Of a DNA stretch of 13,405 nt, positions 6,906 to 13,405 are shown one piece after another (position 1 is the stretch's first letter; the number at the start of each line of letters is the position of its first letter). This stretch comes from an uncultured Burkholderiales bacterium (lineage in GTDB: Bacteria; Pseudomonadota; Gammaproteobacteria; Burkholderiales; Burkholderiaceae_E), in assembly GCA_903923345.1 (NCBI GenBank), contig CAIXXI010000047.1, positions 1 to 13,405 of the forward strand, in the 5' to 3' direction. The translations under genes were made by a program, and so were the position numbers. The notes below the pieces were generated by a model. It saw only the letters and a list, made by a program, of their open reading frames with translations. It was not told the origin of the DNA and ran no database searches.

Positions 6906-8180
6906 TCACAGAGTCCTGATGGTGCCGGCGCTGGCCAGCGATTCGATGGCGGCATCGTCCATGCCGAGTTCGCGCAGCACTTCGCGGGTGTGCTCGCCCA
7001 GCATCGGGGGCGGGCGCCGATACGACACCGGCGTCTTCGACAGGCGCATCGGGCTGGCGATGCCCGGTGCCTCGCCGCCCAGCGGATGCGCAATGCCGAT
7101 CCGGGACCCAAGGTGGGCCGCCTGCGGATGGGCGAGTGCCTGCGAATAATCGTTGATCGGGCCTGCCGGCACGCCGGCCTCGGTGAACACGCTCTCCCAA
7201 TGGGCGCGGGTCTGCTGGCACATGATGTCCGAGAACAGGCCATGGAGCTCGTGCCGATGCGCAATGCGTGAAGGGTTGTCCTTGAACCGGTCGTCGGTGG
7301 CCCACTCCGGATGACCCAGCGCCTTGCACATCGAATTGAACTGGCCCTGGTTGGCACTGGCCACAATCAGCTGTCCGTCCGAGCAGGGATACACGCCATA
7401 AGGCGTGATGTTCGGTGCGTGATTGCCGGTGCGCACCGGGATCTTGCCGCCGACCATGTAGTTCGACAGCTGGCCCGAGCTGATCGCCAGCACCGCACTG
7501 AACAGCGAGATATCCAGGTGCTGCCCCTCTCCGGTCGCATCGCGATGATGCAGCGCCGACAACACCGCGATGGCTGAATACATGCCGGTGAACAGGTCCA
7601 CCAGCGGCACACCCACCCGCTGGGGGCCGCCCCCGGGCAGATCGTCGCGCTCGCCGGTCACGCTCATCAGACCGCCCAGGCCCTGGAAGAGGTAGTCGTA
7701 GCCGGGACGCTCCGCCCACGGACCGTCCTGACCAAAGCCGGTGACCGAGCAATAGATCAGCCGGGGGTTGATCTTCGACAGCGAGGCATAGTCAAGGCCG
7801 TAGCGGGCGAGGTCGCCGACCTTGAAGTTTTCGACGCAGATATCGGCCTTCGCTGCCAGCTGTCGGATGATCGCCTGCCCATCGGGATTGGCCAGATCGA
7901 CTGCCACCGAGCGCTTGTTCCGATTGGCTGACATGAAGTAGGCCGACTCGCGCGTTGGCTCGCCCTTGTCATCGGTGAACCAGGGCGGCCCCCACTGGCG
8001 CGACTCGTCGCCGGAGGCCGGGCGTTCGATCTTGATCACTTCGGCGCCGAGGTCGCCCAGGGTCTGCACACAGAACGGGGCGGCCAGCACCCGCGACAGG
8101 TCCAGAACGCGAATGCCTTTGAGGGGCCCGGTGTTGCGTGCGCCCTCTCCGGTCGAAGGGCTCTGCGATGAATTGTTCAA
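6906..8180 (-). CDS. Class III (CaiB/BaiF family) CoA-transferase, TTG start
   Basis: This 424-residue class III CoA-transferase moves CoA from a donor thioester such as succinyl-CoA to a carboxylic acid through an aspartyl-CoA intermediate. It shows GPLKGIRVLDLSRVLAAPFC (18-37), LGDLGAEVIKIERP (41-54), NRNKRSVAVDL (86-96), VENFKVG (116-122), SVTGFGQDGPWAERPGYD (145-162) and GVPLVDLFTGMYSA (190-203), where Asp195 fits the catalytic Asp. Length is normal for the family. No ATG or GTG lies before the conserved N-terminus, and an in-frame TGA stands 18 bases upstream of the TTG at 8178-8180. That TTG is preceded by a strong AGGGAG at 5-base spacing. The stop lies 9 bases from the next ATG, so it is translationally close to the acyl-CoA dehydrogenase. 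A 104-base gap with repeats separates it from the upstream SDR gene. Confidence 0.94.
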   Translation of the reverse strand: MNNSSQSPSTGEGARNTGPLKGIRVLDLSRVLAAPFCVQTLGDLGAEVIKIERPASGDESRQWGPPWFTDDKGEPTRESAYFMSANRNKRSVAVDLANPDGQAIIRQLAAKADICVENFKVGDLARYGLDYASLSKINPRLIYCSVTGFGQDGPWAERPGYDYLFQGLGGLMSVTGERDDLPGGGPQRVGVPLVDLFTGMYSAIAVLSALHHRDATGEGQHLDISLFSAVLAISSGQLSNYMVGGKIPVRTGNHAPNITPYGVYPCSDGQLIVASANQGQFNSMCKALGHPEWATDDRFKDNPSRIAHRHELHGLFSDIMCQQTRAHWESVFTEAGVPAGPINDYSQALAHPQAAHLGSRIGIAHPLGGEAPGIASPMRLSKTPVSYRRPPPMLGEHTREVLRELGMDDAAIESLASAGTIRTL

Positions 8181-8185
8181 TGTCT

Positions 8186-8191
8186 CTCCCT
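8186..8191 (-). promoter_or_regulatory. Strong ribosome-binding site fixing the TTG start
   Basis: AGGGAG on the minus strand is 5 bases before the TTG at 8180. Together with the in-frame TGA at 8199-8201 it pins down the non-ATG start of the CoA-transferase. Confidence 0.75.
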
Positions 8192-8223
8192 GACGGCGTC
8201 ATGGCGCCGATTTTTGATGCATC

Positions 8224-8274
8224 CGCCCGGTCAGTTGGCGCGATGCGTTGTGTGCCTGACCGCGCCCGGTCAGG
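8224..8274. repeat. Direct and inverted repeats in the CoA-transferase leader
   Basis: CGCCCGGTCAG occurs at 8224-8234 and again at 8263-8273. The second copy also pairs with an inverted copy at 8255-8262, giving an 8-base perfect stem (CCTGACCG / CGGTCAGG) with a 4-base loop. It sits 10 bases past the SDR stop and about 75 bases before the CoA-transferase start. No T-tract follows on the minus strand, so a classical terminator is unlikely. An operator for a dimeric regulator or an mRNA-processing hairpin is possible. Confidence 0.5.
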
Positions 8275-8284
8275 ATGGTTCCAA

Positions 8285-9064
8285 TCAATACGTACCTGGG
8301 TAGGCGCCACCATCGAGCAGCACATTCTGCCCGGTCATGTACGAGGCTTGCTGGCTGCACAGGTAGGCGCACATCTGTCCGAACTCCAGCGAATTGCCGA
8401 AGCGCTTTGCCGGGATCAGCATGCGGCGCGACTCCGCCACTTCATCGACCGACTTGCCCAGCTTCTTTGCGGTGGTGGCAGTGGTGCCGCGAAGCCGGTC
8501 GGTGTCGAACTGGCCGGGCAGCAGGTTGTTGATGGTGACATTGTGCTCGACGGTCTTGCGGGCCAGGCCGGCAACAAAGCCGGTCAGTCCGCTGCGCGCG
8601 CCATTGGACAAGCCCAGGATTTCGATCGGGGCCTTCACCGAGCTCGAGGTGATGTTGACGATGCGCCCGAAGCGACGCTCGATCATCGCGTCGACGGTGG
8701 ACTTGATCAGTTCGATCGGGGTGAGCATGTTGGCATCGATTGCTGCGATCCAGTGCTCACGGGTCCATTCGCGAAAGTCCCCGGGCGGCGGGCCGCCGGC
8801 ATTCGTCACCAGCATGTCGACCTGCGGGCAGGCCGCCAGCGCCTCGGCACGGCCGGCCTCGGTGGTGATGTCGCAGGCCACCGGGATCACCTTGACGCGG
8901 TATTCGCTGGCCAGCCGGTCGGCGGCTTCTCGGATGGCCTCAGGCGTGCGGGCATTGACCACCAGGTTCACACCCTCTGCTGCCAGCGCCTGCGCGCAGC
9001 CGAATCCAAGGCCCTTGCTCGCCCCGCATACCAATGCCCACTTGCCTGCAATGCCCAGGTCCAT
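8285..9064 (-). CDS. SDR-family protein with degenerate catalytic motif (beta-ketoacyl reductase-like)
   Basis: This 259-residue Rossmann-fold protein belongs to the short-chain dehydrogenase/reductase superfamily. The cofactor motif GASKGLG is intact (14-20), CDI (64-66) and TNAGG (87-91) are present, and ITSSS (138-142) supplies the conserved Ser region. Where the YxxxK pair is expected the sequence is LSNGARSGLTG (152-162), with Ser153 in place of Tyr and Arg157 in place of Lys. It matches my memory of the 'BKR_like_SDR_like' subgroup, which lacks a perfect catalytic tetrad. It may oxidise or reduce a hydroxy/keto group by another mechanism, or bind nucleotide without catalysis. The ATG at 9064 has GAGG 4 bases upstream. 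It lies 47 bases after the ATPase gene and 104 bases before the CoA-transferase, so membership in the acyl-CoA pathway is plausible but not proven. Confidence 0.9.
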   Translation of the reverse strand: MDLGIAGKWALVCGASKGLGFGCAQALAAEGVNLVVNARTPEAIREAADRLASEYRVKVIPVACDITTEAGRAEALAACPQVDMLVTNAGGPPPGDFREWTREHWIAAIDANMLTPIELIKSTVDAMIERRFGRIVNITSSSVKAPIEILGLSNGARSGLTGFVAGLARKTVEHNVTINNLLPGQFDTDRLRGTTATTAKKLGKSVDEVAESRRMLIPAKRFGNSLEFGQMCAYLCSQQASYMTGQNVLLDGGAYPGTY

Positions 9065-9112
9065 GAATCCTCGCTGTATTGTGTATTGAGTTGTGTGGCC
9101 CAGCCGAAACGT

Positions 9113-10618
9113 CTAGCGCCGGCGATTGCCGCCCAGCAGTGTACCGAGTACGCCCCGCACGATGGCCCGGCCTGCCGTGGAGCCCATGGTACGGGCGGCG
9201 CTCTTGGCCATGGCTTCGAGCACCGAATCCTTGCGCCCGTCCGAGCTCATCATGCCGCCGAGCGTGTCCTTGATGCTGTCGCTCCAGCTGCCGTTGCCAG
9301 TGGGCAAGGCAATTCCCGGCGAGGCCTTGAGATCCGTGCCGCCGGCCTGAGCCTGCAGCTTTTCATAGGCAGACTCGCGATCCTGCGCTGTGTCGTAGAT
9401 GCCTGCGACCACCGAGGTGGCCATCAAGGCCTTGCGCTCATCCGGGCTGATCGGGCCGATCCGCGAGCCGGGCGGCACGATGAACGCGCGCTCGACAACA
9501 CCCGGGCGGCCTTTTTCGTCGAGCAGCGAGACCAGTGCCTCGCCCACGCCGAGTTCCGAAATCACGGTCTCGGTATTGAATGCCGGGTTGGCCCGCATGG
9601 TTTGAGCGGCTGCCTTGACGGCCTTCTGATCGCGAGGGGTGAAAGCCCGCAGTGCATGCTGAATGCGATTGCCAAGCTGCCCGAGCACCGTGTCGGGGAT
9701 GTCGAGCGGGTTTTGCGTGATGAAGTAAACACCGACGCCCTTGGATCGGACCAGACGCACCACCTGTTCGACCTTCTCGAGCAGGGCCCGCGGGGCTTCA
9801 TTGAACAGCAGGTGCGCTTCATCAAAAAAGAACACCAGACGGGGTTTATCCCGGTCACCGACTTCAGGCAGCTTTTCGAACAGGTCCGACAACAGCCACA
9901 GCAGGAAGGCGGCATACAGCCTGGGCGCATTGAGCAGCTTGTCAGCCGCCAGAATATTGATGATGCCGCGACCCTGGGCGTCGGTCTGCATCAGGTCATC
10001 GAGGTTGAGCATCGGCTCGCCGAAAAAGCGATTGGCGCCCTGCTCCTCCAGCACCAGCAGACCCCGCTGGATCGCACCCACCGAAGCGGCCGAAATATTT
10101 CCATACTGCGTGGTGAACTGCTTTGCGTTGTCGCCCACGTACTTGAGCATGGCGCGCAGGTCTTTGGAGTCGAGCAGCAACAAGCCGTTGTCATCAGCGA
10201 TCTTGAAGACCAGATTGAGCACGCCTTCCTGGGTCTCGTTGAGGCTGAGCATGCGCGACAGCAGCATCGGCCCCATGTTGGAGACGGTCGCACGCAGCGG
10301 ATGGCCGCTCTCGCCGAAGACATCCCACAGCGTCACCGGCATGCCGGCAAAAGTCGGCTCGGGGAGTTGATGCTGCTCGATGCGCTCGCGCAATTTGCTG
10401 CTCATCGCCCCGGCCTGCGAGATGCCGGTGAGATCGCCCTTCACATCCGCCATGAACACCGGCACGCCGATGGCCGAGAAGCGCTCGGCCAGCACCTGCA
10501 GCGACACCGTCTTGCCGGTGCCGGTTGCACCGGTGATCAGGCCGTGGCGATTGGCCAGCGCCGGCAGCAGCGCAAGGTCGGTGTCTGCGCTTCGCGCGAT
10601 CAGCAGGGGTTCTGGCAT
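9113..10618 (-). CDS. yjgR: YjgR/DUF853-family HerA-like P-loop ATPase
   Basis: This 501-residue cytosolic P-loop ATPase matches E. coli YjgR (about 500 residues) along its whole length. The family resembles the HerA/FtsK motor ATPases, but its physiological role is unsettled. Walker A is GATGTGKT (30-37), Walker B is LVFFFDEA (261-268, Asp266/Glu267), a sensor-like FITQNP is at 299-304, and the conserved block QHALRAFTPRDQKAVKAAA lies at about 320-338. The C-terminus is basic (LLGGNRRR), as in YjgR. The ATG at 10618 gives MPEPLLIARS, aligning with E. coli MSAPLLIART. The same frame stays open far upstream, antisense across yebC, but nothing there is conserved. The ribosome-binding site is weak. 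It is the first gene of the minus-strand run and diverges from yebC across 186 bases. Confidence 0.93.
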   Translation of the reverse strand: MPEPLLIARSADTDLALLPALANRHGLITGATGTGKTVSLQVLAERFSAIGVPVFMADVKGDLTGISQAGAMSSKLRERIEQHQLPEPTFAGMPVTLWDVFGESGHPLRATVSNMGPMLLSRMLSLNETQEGVLNLVFKIADDNGLLLLDSKDLRAMLKYVGDNAKQFTTQYGNISAASVGAIQRGLLVLEEQGANRFFGEPMLNLDDLMQTDAQGRGIINILAADKLLNAPRLYAAFLLWLLSDLFEKLPEVGDRDKPRLVFFFDEAHLLFNEAPRALLEKVEQVVRLVRSKGVGVYFITQNPLDIPDTVLGQLGNRIQHALRAFTPRDQKAVKAAAQTMRANPAFNTETVISELGVGEALVSLLDEKGRPGVVERAFIVPPGSRIGPISPDERKALMATSVVAGIYDTAQDRESAYEKLQAQAGGTDLKASPGIALPTGNGSWSDSIKDTLGGMMSSDGRKDSVLEAMAKSAARTMGSTAGRAIVRGVLGTLLGGNRRR

Positions 10619-10637
10619 GGTGTGACCGGGAAAGAAC

Positions 10638-10652
10638 GCGCACTTCGTGCGC
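10638..10652. other. Short perfect hairpin in the divergent intergenic region
   Basis: GCGCAC and GTGCGC form a perfect 6-base stem around a 3-base loop. It begins 19 bases upstream of the ATPase start codon on the minus strand and has no T-tract, so a terminator is unlikely. It could be an operator or a 5'-leader structure. Confidence 0.35.
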
Positions 10653-10672
10653 AAAAGGCCGGATGGTAAGAT
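10644..10672 (+). promoter_or_regulatory. Possible extended -10 promoter for yebC-purD-hemF
   Basis: TGGTAAGAT (10664-10672) fits an extended -10 (TGn then TAAGAT, four of six bases matching TATAAT). A poor -35 candidate, TTCGTG, lies at 10644-10649 with a 17-base spacer. It would give a leader of about 125 bases before yebC. Prediction by eye only. Confidence 0.35.
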
Positions 10673-10804
10673 GCCCGGCGCTGGTGCTGGCATTGCATCA
10701 CGATAGCTGATCCCCCGGCAAGGGCGGCAGCAGGCAGTCTTCCCGACTGATCTCGGCCGGGTCTGCATCCACTCGAAAACTTTCAGCACGAGGTCGATTT
10801 CCTT

Positions 10805-11530
10805 ATGGCCGGGCATTCCAAATGGGCCAACATCCAGCATCGCAAGAATCGCCAGGATGAAAAACGCGGCAAGCTGTTCACCCGCTTGATCAAGGAGATC
10901 ACCGTCGCGGCCAAACTCGGCGGTGGCGATCTCTCGGCGAATCCCCGCCTGCGCCTGGCGGTCGACAAGGCGTCGGATGCCAACATGCCCAAGGACACCG
11001 TCCAGCGTGCGATCCAGAAGGGCATCGGCGGCCTGGATGGCGCGAATTACGAAGAAATCCGCTACGAAGGCTATGGCATCGGTGGCGCAGCCGTGATCGT
11101 CGACACCCTGACCGACAATCGCACCCGCACGGTGGCTGAAGTGCGCCACGCCTTCTCCAAATACGGCGGCAATCTCGGCACTGACGGATCGGTCGCGTTC
11201 CTGTTCAGGCATTGCGGTCAGTTTCTGTTCGCACCGGGCACCTCCGAAGACAAGGTGATGGAAACGGCCATTGAAGCCGGTGCCGAAGATGTCAGCACCG
11301 ATGATGAAGGCGGCATTGAAGTGCTGTGTGCCCCGCCCGATTTCAGAGTGGTGAAGGCAGCGCTCGAGCAGGCCGGCCTCAAAGCGGAGATGGCAGAAAT
11401 CACCATGAAGCCCCTGAATGAGACGGTGTTCAGCGGCGACGACGCACTCAGGATGCAAAAGCTGCTCGATGTGCTGGAAGGCCTGGACGATGTCCAGGAG
11501 GTCTTCACCAGCGCAGTCATCGACAACTGA
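10805..11530 (+). CDS. yebC: YebC/PmpR-family regulator / translation factor
   Basis: This 241-residue cytosolic protein has the family's usual length. Members have been described as DNA-binding transcriptional regulators and, more recently, as factors that help ribosomes through difficult stretches such as polyproline. The hallmark N-terminus MAGHSKWANIQHRKNRQDEKRGK is present, followed by FTRLIKEITVAAKLGGGD (25-42), NPRLRLAVDKA (46-56), NMPKDTVQRAI (60-70) and RYEGYGIGGAAVIVD (86-100). The ATG at 10805 gives exactly the conserved N-terminus, and a GAGG lies 11 bases upstream, rather far. purD starts 24 bases after the TGA, so co-transcription is likely. The yebC-purD-hemF order is one I recall from Burkholderiales. 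Confidence 0.96.
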   Translation: MAGHSKWANIQHRKNRQDEKRGKLFTRLIKEITVAAKLGGGDLSANPRLRLAVDKASDANMPKDTVQRAIQKGIGGLDGANYEEIRYEGYGIGGAAVIVDTLTDNRTRTVAEVRHAFSKYGGNLGTDGSVAFLFRHCGQFLFAPGTSEDKVMETAIEAGAEDVSTDDEGGIEVLCAPPDFRVVKAALEQAGLKAEMAEITMKPLNETVFSGDDALRMQKLLDVLEGLDDVQEVFTSAVIDN

Positions 11531-11554
11531 ACTCGGCATGGACTCAAACACGCT

Positions 11555-12853
11555 ATGAAACTGCTGGTGGTTGGATCGGGCGGACGTGAGCACGCGATTG
11601 CCTGGCGGCTGGCTCAGTCTCCCCGTGTGCAGATGGTGTTCGTCGCGCCGGGCAATGGCGGCACAGCCAGAGAGCGCGGGCTGCAAAACCTGCCGATCAC
11701 TGATATCAACGTGCTGGCCGCCTTTGCCGAGCGCGAAGGCATTGCCTTCACCGTGGTCGGCCCCGAAGCGCCGCTGGCAGCCGGAATCGTCGATCTGTTC
11801 CGCAGCCAGGGGCTGAAGATCTTCGGCCCCACCCAGGCGGCGGCCCAGCTCGAATCATCGAAGGACTTTGCCAAGGCCTTCATGAAGCGCCATGGCATCC
11901 CGACCGCCGACTACCAGACCTTCACCGATGCAGCCGCCGCACGAGACTACGTCACGCAGCGCGGCGCGCCGATCGTGGTCAAGGCCGACGGACTGGCCGC
12001 CGGCAAGGGTGTCGTGGTGGCCCAGAATGTGGAAGAAGCCCACGCAGCCATCGACATGATGCTGCTCGACAACCGCATGGGCTCGGCCGGTGCCCGGGTG
12101 GTGATCGAAGATTTTCTGATCGGTGAGGAAGCCAGTTTCATCGTGCTGTGCGACGGCCGCAATGTGCTCGCGCTGGCGTCCAGTCAGGATCACAAGCGCC
12201 TGCTCGATGGCGATGCCGGCCCGAACACCGGTGGGATGGGGGCCTACTCACCGGCCCCGGTGGTCACGCCCGACGTGCATGCCAGGGTGATGCGTGAAAT
12301 CATTTTGCCGACCATCAATGGCATGGCGTCTGACGGCATTCCGTTCACCGGATTTCTGTACGCCGGTCTGATGATCGACCCGGCAGGCCAGGTCAGGACG
12401 CTGGAGTTCAATTGCCGAATGGGCGATCCCGAAACCCAGCCGATCATGGCGCGCATCAAGAGCGATCTGTCCGAGGTCTTCGAACATGCCATCGCTGGAA
12501 CACTGGACCGCGCCGAAATCGAATGGGATAGACGCACCGCGCTCGGCGTGGTCATTGCAGCCCATGGTTATCCGGATGATCCGCGCAAAGGCGACGCCAT
12601 CGAAGGCCTGAATGACGGCGCACAAGTCGGTGAGAACTGCCTGGTGTTTCATGCCGGCACGGTTCTGGACGGCACCACGCTTCGCACTCAGGGCGGACGG
12701 GTGCTGTGCGTCACCGGCCTGGGCGATTCGGTCAAGGTCGCCCAATCACGCGCCTATGAAGCCGTCAGAACCGTCTGCTTCGACGGCATGCAGTTTCGCA
12801 CCGACATCGGCCATCGGGCGCTGGCCCGAAAGCGCACGGCTCGCAAGGCCTGA
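11555..12853 (+). CDS. purD: Phosphoribosylamine-glycine ligase (GAR synthetase)
   Basis: PurD joins 5-phosphoribosylamine and glycine using ATP to make glycinamide ribonucleotide, the second step of de novo purine synthesis. At 432 residues it matches the bacterial monofunctional form (E. coli about 429). It shows the N-terminal GSGGREHAIAWRL (7-19), VVGPEAPLAAGIVD (67-80), the ATP-grasp segments SSKDFAKAFMKRHGIPTA (101-118) and VVKADGLAAGKGVVVA (141-156), GGMGAYSPAP (226-235) and the GARS signature RMGDPETQ (288-295). The ATG at 11555 places the glycine-rich motif at the normal distance. The Shine-Dalgarno sequence is weak, consistent with translation within an operon after yebC. hemF begins 27 bases downstream. 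Confidence 0.97.
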   Translation: MKLLVVGSGGREHAIAWRLAQSPRVQMVFVAPGNGGTARERGLQNLPITDINVLAAFAEREGIAFTVVGPEAPLAAGIVDLFRSQGLKIFGPTQAAAQLESSKDFAKAFMKRHGIPTADYQTFTDAAAARDYVTQRGAPIVVKADGLAAGKGVVVAQNVEEAHAAIDMMLLDNRMGSAGARVVIEDFLIGEEASFIVLCDGRNVLALASSQDHKRLLDGDAGPNTGGMGAYSPAPVVTPDVHARVMREIILPTINGMASDGIPFTGFLYAGLMIDPAGQVRTLEFNCRMGDPETQPIMARIKSDLSEVFEHAIAGTLDRAEIEWDRRTALGVVIAAHGYPDDPRKGDAIEGLNDGAQVGENCLVFHAGTVLDGTTLRTQGGRVLCVTGLGDSVKVAQSRAYEAVRTVCFDGMQFRTDIGHRALARKRTARKA

Positions 12854-12880
12854 ACGCCTGGCCGCTCTGAAAGACACACC

Positions 12881-13405
12881 ATGATTGACACCGCATCGGT
12901 ACGCCCCTACCTGCAGGACCTTCAGGCCCGCATCGTCGCGGGGCTTGAGGCGCTCGATGGCCAGCCGTTCGGCACCGATCGCTGGGACAGGCCAGAAGGG
13001 GGCGGTGGCATCAGCCGCGTGATCGAGAACGGTCATGTCTTCGAGCGCGCGGGCGTGCTCTTCTCCCATGTAACCGGCACGAATCTACCGCCCTCGGCCA
13101 GCGCAGCCCATCCGGGCATTGCCGGCCGCCCATTCGAGGCGACCGGCGTGTCGCTGGTGCTGCATCCGCGCAATCCTTATGTGCCAACCGTTCACATGAA
13201 CGTGCGCTGTTTCGTTGCAGCGGCCAAGCCCGGCGCACGCCCCGGAACACCGGATGCCGACCCGATCTGGTGGTTCGGCGGCGGCATGGACCTCACGCCC
13301 TATTACGGGAACGAAGACGATGTGGTGCACTTTCATCGCACCTGCAAAGCATCGCTCGAGCCCTATGGCCCTGATCTGCACCCCAGGTTCAAGAAGTGGT
13401 GCGAC
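12881..13405 (+). CDS. hemF: Oxygen-dependent coproporphyrinogen III oxidase, 3'-truncated by window
   Basis: HemF uses O2 to decarboxylate two propionates of coproporphyrinogen III, giving protoporphyrinogen IX in aerobic haem synthesis. Only the first 175 codons of a protein usually about 300 residues long lie in the window, and the frame is open to the right edge. Visible family motifs are GGGGISRVIENGHVFERAGV (40-59), FSHVTGTNLPPSA (61-73), the conserved PTVHMNVRCF (102-111), WWFGGGMDLTPYYG (130-143) and the last residues KKWCD. The segment after YYG reads NEDD where E. coli has FEED, a minor substitution. The ATG at 12881 gives the expected N-terminal length and lies 27 bases after the purD stop. 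Presence of hemF implies an organism that meets oxygen. Confidence 0.95.
   Translation, partial: MIDTASVRPYLQDLQARIVAGLEALDGQPFGTDRWDRPEGGGGISRVIENGHVFERAGVLFSHVTGTNLPPSASAAHPGIAGRPFEATGVSLVLHPRNPYVPTVHMNVRCFVAAAKPGARPGTPDADPIWWFGGGMDLTPYYGNEDDVVHFHRTCKASLEPYGPDLHPRFKKWCD

Noticed and set aside
8255..8274. Hairpin after the SDR gene as a rho-independent terminator.
   Set aside because: The stem is only 8 base pairs and is followed by a mixed CACACAACGC sequence, not a T-tract.
8138..10669. 843-codon plus-strand open frame opposite the SDR and yjgR genes.
   Set aside because: It is a complementary-frame shadow caused by GC-rich third positions. The translation is rich in His, Arg, Gln and Ala without domain motifs, while the minus strand carries two recognisable proteins.
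10619..11686. Extension of the yjgR minus-strand frame to an 857-residue reading frame running antisense through yebC.
   Set aside because: The extra 356 residues match no family I know. yebC on the other strand is a clear gene, and full-length alignment to E. coli YjgR begins at MPEPLLIARS (10618).

Overview
The window looks like chromosomal DNA from a GC-rich betaproteobacterium, most likely of the order Burkholderiales. The evidence is GC-rich third codon positions, protein sequences that read as proteobacterial orthologues, and the pairings pepN-fbp and yebC-purD-hemF, which I recall as typical of that group. No tRNA, rRNA, CRISPR array, insertion sequence, phage gene or strong sign of horizontal transfer is visible. 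The left edge behaves like a contig end: about 90 bases of cytosine-rich, non-homologous sequence are joined to an aminopeptidase N gene that lacks its N-terminal part.

Layout. (1) Bases 1-3397, plus strand: 5'-truncated pepN, then fbp (class 1 fructose-1,6-bisphosphatase). (2) Bases 3398-10618, minus strand: seven co-directional genes. In transcription order they are a YjgR/HerA-like ATPase, a divergent short-chain dehydrogenase (SDR), a class III (CaiB/BaiF) CoA-transferase read from a TTG start, an acyl-CoA dehydrogenase, a MaoC-like hot-dog protein, a zinc-independent quinone oxidoreductase and the tRNA-modification enzyme TcdA. (3) Bases 10619-10804: a 186-base divergent intergenic region with a short hairpin and a possible extended -10 promoter. 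(4) Bases 10805-13405, plus strand: yebC, purD and the first 175 codons of hemF, which is cut by the right edge.

Most of the window is housekeeping: peptide turnover, gluconeogenesis, purine and haem synthesis, tRNA modification and a translation/transcription factor. The accessory-looking part is the CoA-transferase / acyl-CoA dehydrogenase / MaoC block, with the SDR upstream and the quinone oxidoreductase downstream. Together they suggest activation of a carboxylic acid as a CoA thioester followed by an alpha,beta-oxidation step. The substrate cannot be read from sequence. The MaoC-like protein lacks the usual Asp/His pair and the SDR lacks the usual Tyr/Lys pair, so a textbook oxidation-hydration-oxidation route should not be assumed. 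I see no clear evidence of a wholly new system. This block, its repeat-containing leader and the abutting fbp/tcdA stop codons are the parts most worth a second look.
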